Of a stretch of DNA of 64,000 nt, positions 59,128 through 64,000 are shown in pieces. The notes beneath the pieces are model-generated. The model ran no database searches, had not been told where the DNA came from, and saw only the letters and a program-made list of their open reading frames with translations. Origin of the DNA: Lutjanus erythropterus. Its lineage: Eukaryota; Chordata; Actinopteri; Lutjaniformes; Lutjanidae. Each line of letters opens with the position of its first letter. Within the stretch, counting starts at the first letter, position 1. The stretch covers positions 1,578,024 to 1,642,023 of the forward strand of contig CM034600.1 in the NCBI GenBank assembly GCA_020091685.1. Reading direction: 5' to 3'. The translations under genes were made by a program, and so were the position numbers.

Positions 59128-59396
59128 TAAAAAGTCATATTGCAATAATTTGGACTAAAATTGCAAATGCAAACGATTAGTGGGAATGATCATTTTGTGC
59201 CACAATATTTGAATTGGTGGGAAGAAAAAAAGATTCAAATTCCCTGGGGTCTGTACCCAACAAACAGGACATCACTGCAACACTGCAGAACCTCATTACA
59301 ATGCTGTTTTGCATGTATGCAATTTTTTCTTTTTGCAGCATTCTGTGATTTGAATATTATGATTTTGACTACATTGCAATTAATTTTGCAGCCCTC
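59128..59396. mobile_element. hAT-type MITE, family B, left-truncated
   Basis: 'attgcaataatttggactaa', 'aacgattagtgggaatgatc' and 'ggtctgtacccaacaaacag' match 58414-58723. The right end is CAATTAATTTTGCAGCCCT. The left TAGGGCTGCA is lost. With the two preceding copies it makes a 1-kb cluster of three MITEs. Confidence 0.7.
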
Positions 59397-60349
59397 ATAT
59401 TAAACTCTATGTACAGCAGATGTAATTACTCTGTGCTCCTTTGAGAAATTAAAAAAAACACTCGATAACAAAAAAGGAAACAAATGCAAGATGCTTTGGC
59501 TGTCCGTAGATACTTGAAACATATTTAGTGATGACTGAAGAAAATTTGTGGCAAAAGAAAAGTTCAAATGTGGTACTGATACACTGTATATAGTCAGACT
59601 TATATTTAAGTTTAGCAGTGAATTAAACTGAATTGGATCAAACATTTACAGATTCATCCTGATCCAGACAATTCAGGGAGAAATAGGATTCAGAGTTAGG
59701 AGAATGTTGAAAGTTCATCATAAAAAATACGAGAAGCTAAATATTTTGAAACCAGTGCAGAGATATGTAAATAGTATCAAAACGTTTAATAGAAGCTGCA
59801 ATAGTCTCTTAAAGAATAACATGTAAAGTTTGAAGAAAGTTGTGTAGTCGAGCTGAAAGTTGTGTTAGTACCAATAAGCACACGAGTAAAGGGAATGTGT
59901 TATCTTTATTTCCAATCACTCAGTTCCTCCCAGTGGAGAGCCTCTATAAAATCAGTCAGCATGTGTTTTCTAATGCACTGCCCTGCTCTGAGCCACAGTG
60001 TTGACTCACAGCGAGAGAGTGGCTGTAGTACACAGCAGCCTGCTGCTGGCAGTGCTGATAAAGTAAAAATGTCTTGAAGGTTGCTTTGATAAAGCTATGG
60101 GTCCAGTCTGGAGAATAGCCTTCCACCCTCACTGTGAAGGAATGCAGAAAATGTTTGCACAACCTCCTCAGTGTTGCAACACTGCCGGGCAAGGAAAGAC
60201 ATACATGTGTCCAAGTCTGTGTTTGGCTGGGAGACGGAGAGCTCCAATCAAAGTTTTACGGTCCCCTTGTCTGAGGCATGAACTTTTCTCTCAGAGAATC
60301 ATCTGGCTTTATTTTTTTTCCAACTAATATTGATGTGGATATTGGGCAG
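59397..60349. other. no gene seen
   Basis: Unrecognised DNA. Frames at 59862-60327 on both strands have no domain. Confidence 0.45.
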
Positions 60350-60966
60350 ACAAAAATCTTCTTGTGAGCAGATCCATGTGGGAACTACTTTGTTTCCTCA
60401 GTAGGATCTACCAGACTTACTTTAAAATATACTGGAACTACATTCTTTTCTACTAGAAATATCCTTTATTTAACAAGGTGAAAAACCTCATTAAAATTGA
60501 AAAACTCTTTTTCAAGAGTGACCTGGCCAAGAGTCTTATGCAACTGTCACACACAACAAATGAGTATCACAGTAACCAGTTAACATGGAATACAATGTCA
60601 AAAACAAATGGTACAATTTCTAAAGTGATTTGGGTAAAAATTTTGGAACAGTCACACTGACTAAAAGAGCTTTTTTCTCGAGTCCTTTAAAATTGACTTG
60701 AATTCTCCCACAGTGATCAGTTCTGAGATCCTTCTGTAAATTATTTCAGGACGAAAGAGCAGCATATTTAAAACCTTTTGGCCAAGTTCTGTTCTCGCTC
60801 TCGGAGCTGGAACAAGAAGGTTTTTTTTTTCAGATTTTCAGGCATCTTTACAGGCGATATGTCCAAAACTCTGCAACTCACACCAAAAAATGTCAATAGA
60901 TACACAGCACTACAGGCCAGGGGGAAAATATGTATTTTTGATTTTAGGATAAACTATCCCTTTAAA
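60350..60966. mobile_element. family T TTAA-type MITE split by a LINE end
   Basis: The left part shares 'gtgagcag', 'gggaactacttt' and 'cagtaggatctaccag' with 13955-14572. The right part ('ccaaaactctgcaactcaca', 'cagcactacaggcc', 'tttttgattttaggataaac') ends CCCTTTAA with TTAA at 60962-60965. Between them is a minus-strand LINE 3' end (60462-60830). Confidence 0.65.
60462..60830 (-). mobile_element. L2-like LINE 3' end inserted in a MITE
   Basis: The minus frame reads NNLQKDLRTDH after a stop where the family usually has Trp (W-NNLQ), then a shift to GEFKSILKDS. The 3' part is CTTGGCCAGGTCACTCTTGA, 'aaaagagtttttcaatttta', and the tail CTTGTTAAATAAAGGAT at 60462. The order and motifs match the C-terminal end of L2-like reverse transcriptases and the fish L2 3' UTR. 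5'-truncated, frameshifted, dead. Confidence 0.7.
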
Positions 60967-62799
60967 GAATTGTAACCAAGATACATACTGAGCGGCACAT
61001 TTTACAATTGGAAAATCAACTTTGTTCCTCTCTGGTGGACCAACTATGTACAGAGAACCTGTTTTTAGGTGACCTCAAACCTAGTTTCAAGTCAAGTACA
61101 CCGATACAGCTGCAGTAAACTGGCATTGTCTGATATGTTGGCCCAGCTGATTTATTGGGGAAATATTGTCATGATTCAGCAACACACAGACATTTGTCCC
61201 AGTTACCTGTTCAGCAGGGTCCAGGTATACTGTACCAGCAGCACAAAGTGTCAGGGTCATCATAGGTTGTAACATTACTGGAACAGAGCAGTTCCTCTCA
61301 GTTTGGTGGTTGTAGTACAGTAGTGTACGACTGAAATAAGTCTTTCCTGGTATTTGTATATTAGATACAGTGTTGAGGGGCAAATGGGCCATGTGGACCT
61401 CAATATACAATCACTTAAAGGAGTCATAGTTTACAAGTCTTCCAATATTTACTTTATTTTTACTTTATTTACTTTATTGCCAATTTCTCTTCGTTGTCTT
61501 AGGACTGGCCTGTTTGAATACTTTTCTATTTAATGGAAATTAAAAGGAAAAGGTCCAGTCCAAATATTAATCACAGTTAAGTAGAAAGAACAAACTTTTG
61601 AGTATACATAACAAGTAGATATAAAGCAGAAGGATATTTACTGTAATGAATCATAAAATATGCCATGATATATCATCAGAGATGATGGAAACATGTTCAG
61701 TTGAACTACTCGCTTCACTGACAGCGAAGCTGCAGCTGCCGTGTTCTGCTTTGAAATTTCTATTCCAGACTGGAGTAACTGTTTTAATATGCCTGTTTCA
61801 CATTAATCAGAGTTCAAATTAATGCAGAATGTTCGCCAAATGAATAAGTGTCGGTTTATGAGTTGTAAGAAATCATTAATAATCTTTTAGAAGCCGTAGA
61901 TGTTTGTAACGGTTAAATTGAGCAAAATGTTAATGGAGTTTGGCAGCAGTGAGACAGGCAGCCACTTAACTCAAAGTCCAGAGTGTGTTATTTCAGAGCA
62001 GTGGGCTTTTTTTCAGGACAACAGGCTGAACTTTACATTGACAAACAATTTACAGTTATAAACAGCTGATCAACTTACAGTGGAGGACTCCTGCAGCCTG
62101 CACAGCTTCAGGCAGGGGGAAATAATTTGCTTCAACCATAGATTGTCTATTTCAACCCATTTAATACGGTCTATGGCTCCAACTTGCTACTTGGACTGCA
62201 GTACTCATTTTTGCATGTGCAATTGCTACGTATTGCTCCTTTAAGTAAGATGGACTTAAAGAGTTAAAGTTGGACAGAATGACTTGTTTAAGGTGGAGGT
62301 GTTCAGCAGTGTATTTGAATTTGTTCTAGAAGGTGTGCACTCATGTCCACACATTATAAAGTAAAATCAAAATACATATACAACACAGTAGCTCTGGTTT
62401 ATATAGTGACCTGTCTGTAGGTAATGTACAGCAGCACACAGAGCTTTCTCTCAGTATTCCCATGAAAAGTGCTATAAATGCATCCTGAGACAGGTCTCTA
62501 GGAAAGTGTCGCTGTCATCCAGGATGTGCTCCAATAGGCGCAGCACAGCCACTAAAAATAGTCTCCAAGGTTTAAATTTAGATTAAAATGTGTTGTGTGC
62601 TGAGGATGCGGCTGCTGGTTTCAGAGCCTCTTCTGCCATCTTGTGGGCGAAGAGGTGCAAGTGCAATGTGGAGCAGATGGCAGGCTCCTGTGAACAGCTT
62701 TGATCATGTGATATGCTCCCCATTACGACCAGTGAGGAACATCTGATGCACGAGCACAGGAAGAATCTGTGCATGTTCGCCTCATCTGATGAATACTAC
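60967..62799. other. no gene seen
   Basis: Mostly unique DNA. A lone TTAA-MITE right end (TATTGCTCCTTTAA) is at about 62231-62243, and TTAAAGGAG occurs at 61416. Whether they bound one element cannot be told. Confidence 0.4.
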
Positions 62800-62922
62800 G
62801 CAAGGTGTGTGCGTGTGACAGGAAAATGAAGACAAGCAGCCTGGAGGGGGATGAAAGCAAATAAGAAGGGAGGGGAGGGAAGAGAGAGCGACACAGAGGC
62901 AAGAGCGAAGCTGTTCGGTGAG

Positions 62923-62952
62923 AGGAGGAGGAGGAGGAGGAGGAGGAGGAAG
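62923..62952 (+). repeat. (GGA)10 trinucleotide repeat
   Basis: Nearly pure AGG/GGA array in the candidate 5' UTR. Confidence 0.95.
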
Positions 62953-63046
62953 GCACGATGAGGAGAGGAGTAGCAGAGGAGGTGCAGGAGACCACCATGA
63001 GATGCAGGGTGTGAAGGCGAGGGAGCGGTAACGTTCAGCAGGAGGG

Positions 63047-63083
63047 ATGCTGCTCACGCTGCTTTTCTACCTTCGAGTCAAAG
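63047..63083 (+). CDS. possible 12-codon first coding exon
   Basis: ATG with G at -3 opens MLLTLLFYLRVK, hydrophobic like the start of a signal peptide. It ends in phase 1 at AAG/GTAGGG. If unspliced, the frame continues about 30 codons to a stop. I do not recognise the peptide. Several short upstream ATG frames precede it, which is unusual for an efficiently translated start. The next exon is outside the window, so the frame cannot be tested here. Confidence 0.2.
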
Positions 63084-63917
63084 GTAGGGGATGTCACTGG
63101 GTTTCAGATAATGTCAGGACATCTGTGGTCTGTGCAGAGGCAGACAGTCAGCCAGAGTGCATGCAGGCTACCTCGTAAAGGTTGGATGAGCTCATCTGAG
63201 GTGAACTGGGTTGCCCTTTTGCCAGGGATGACATCATTAGCATTCACCCAATGAAGGAAATGGGTCATTCTCTTCTTTTTAATACTAATCATGCAAAATC
63301 GCTGCCTTGTTTCATGCATGCTGTGGTTTAAATCCAAACTGGGCTTGAACTAGACCCATTTTCCACAAGGTCAGTCAGACTCCACGGTAACTGTTACACA
63401 GACGCCGTCTTTCATCCTCACATCAGCAGCTGCATCTAAATTGAATATCCCCCGTCTGTTTTTGCTTGCTGGGAGCATGTGAGGCTCTCCTCCTCCTCTT
63501 CCTCTGTCAGCTGCACACTGTCAGCCCTGACAACTTGTGCCTCTTGGTTGTTCTCAGCACCACGGGAGCTGCTGATAGGGATCAATGTAACCTATTTAAA
63601 AGCCTCAGTCTATCAGTCTCCTCAGGGAAGTGACTAGTAACAATGTTAGAGTGTGTGGCTTTTGTTAACCACTTCCAGCAGTCTGAAACAAGGACTGAGT
63701 TGGGTAGGACATACTCTACTCTACATGCTCTTTACTACTGCAAATCAGTTGACATAGAGAGGAAAATCTGTTTGAAAACTCTATGGGGTTCGTTGCCTTA
63801 AATGTAATGCTTTACAGTTATAATGCGTTTCCTCTTGCTACACAAATGTCATCATTTCCTCACGTGCTCAGTGTGTTATGAAACATCTCAGAGAAATATC
63901 AACATGATTTGTCCACT
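63084..63917. other. no gene seen
   Basis: Would be intron if the donor at 63084 is used. Unique-looking and repeat-poor; a CT-rich tract lies near 63487. Confidence 0.45.
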
Positions 63918-64000
63918 CAGGGAAATTTTATGGAAATTGCAATATGGTCTGCTGCAATTTTCAAATCGCAGGAGGTACAATATTTGTTAAAACCCAAGTT
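63918..64000. mobile_element. hAT-type MITE, family C, cut by the window end
   Basis: 'gaaattgcaatatggtctgc' and 'tgcaattttcaaatcgcagg' correspond to the left part of 26309-26576 and 35448-35736. The left terminus is imperfect and the rest lies outside the window. Confidence 0.55.

Larger units (their letters stand above)
62800..63083 (+). promoter_or_regulatory. second candidate promoter and first exon
   Basis: A purine-rich + strand with CpGs (for example 'agagagagcgacacagaggc', 'gaggcgagggagcgg'-like) contains (GGA)n and several short upstream ATG frames. A final ATG at 63047 opens a frame that runs into a donor-like AAAG/GTAGGG at 63083/63084. The composition mirrors 8150-8724 on the same strand. 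If transcribed, it would be an alternative first exon of the same unknown gene, or of a new one. No TATA box is seen. Transcript data are needed to confirm. Confidence 0.35.

Noticed and set aside
1-64000. tRNA, rRNA, snRNA genes or CRISPR arrays
   Set aside because: No cloverleaf-compatible A/B boxes, no U6 or 5S core and no spaced direct repeats were seen by eye. Tandem repeats here are contiguous, unlike CRISPR.

Overview
The window looks like non-coding chromosomal DNA from a teleost fish, probably a percomorph. The evidence is AT-rich sequence, long (CA/GT)n arrays, and dense old non-autonomous DNA transposons with 8-bp or TTAA target duplications, mixed with 5'-truncated L2-like LINE ends. 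The taxon is an inference from repeat character; no species-diagnostic gene is present. I find no complete protein-coding gene, no tRNA or rRNA, no CRISPR array and no bacterial-type feature. The longest open frames run through simple repeats or transposon debris.

Two places look like starts of transcription on the + strand. One is about 8.15-8.72 kb: CpG-containing, purine-rich, with a possible splice donor at 8724/8725. The other is about 62.80-63.08 kb: purine-rich with (GGA)n, then a short signal-like ATG frame ending in a donor-like AAG/GTAGGG at 63083/63084. If both are real, the simplest reading is one large + strand gene with alternative first exons about 54 kb apart, and the DNA between them is intron. 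The gene cannot be named from this window.

Most identifiable sequence is mobile. (i) hAT-type MITEs have TAGGGCTG-like ends; six insertions keep recognisable 7- or 8-bp target duplications (6478-7248, 26309-26576, 26762-27355, 41763-42338, 55173-55563, 58414-58723). (ii) Several TTAA-bounded elements start TTAA-A/G-GG (13955, 19199, 23670, 29330, 30670, ending 60965), one family being a long palindrome. (iii) A 771-bp hAT-like element at 6478-7248 has a second copy at 53132-53922, and both keep one related reading frame. (iv) A solo LTR (26827-27275) with perfect 5-bp duplications sits inside a MITE. (v) LINE 3' ends lie at 16.4, 21.6, 45.3, 57.4 and 60.5 kb. (vi) A 0.6-0.8-kb element occurs at 11.7 and 32.3 kb, the first copy nested in another MITE.

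Layout: 0-7.3 kb MITEs; 7.8-9.6 kb microsatellites and first promoter candidate; 10-12.6 kb nested MITEs; 12.6-16.4 kb unique DNA and the palindromic MITE; 16.4-24.5 kb LINE ends and TTAA elements; 26-31.2 kb the densest transposon nest; 32-33.7 kb nested repeats; 33.7-40.3 kb mostly unrecognised; 40.3-46 kb transposon cluster with two strong hairpins; 46-52.4 kb sparse; 52.4-61 kb transposons and LINE; 62.8-63.1 kb second promoter candidate. The non-repeat points most worth a second look are a ~100-bp segment present twice 9.6 kb apart (30357-30457 and 40013-40110) and a near-perfect 26-bp hairpin at 45440-45500.
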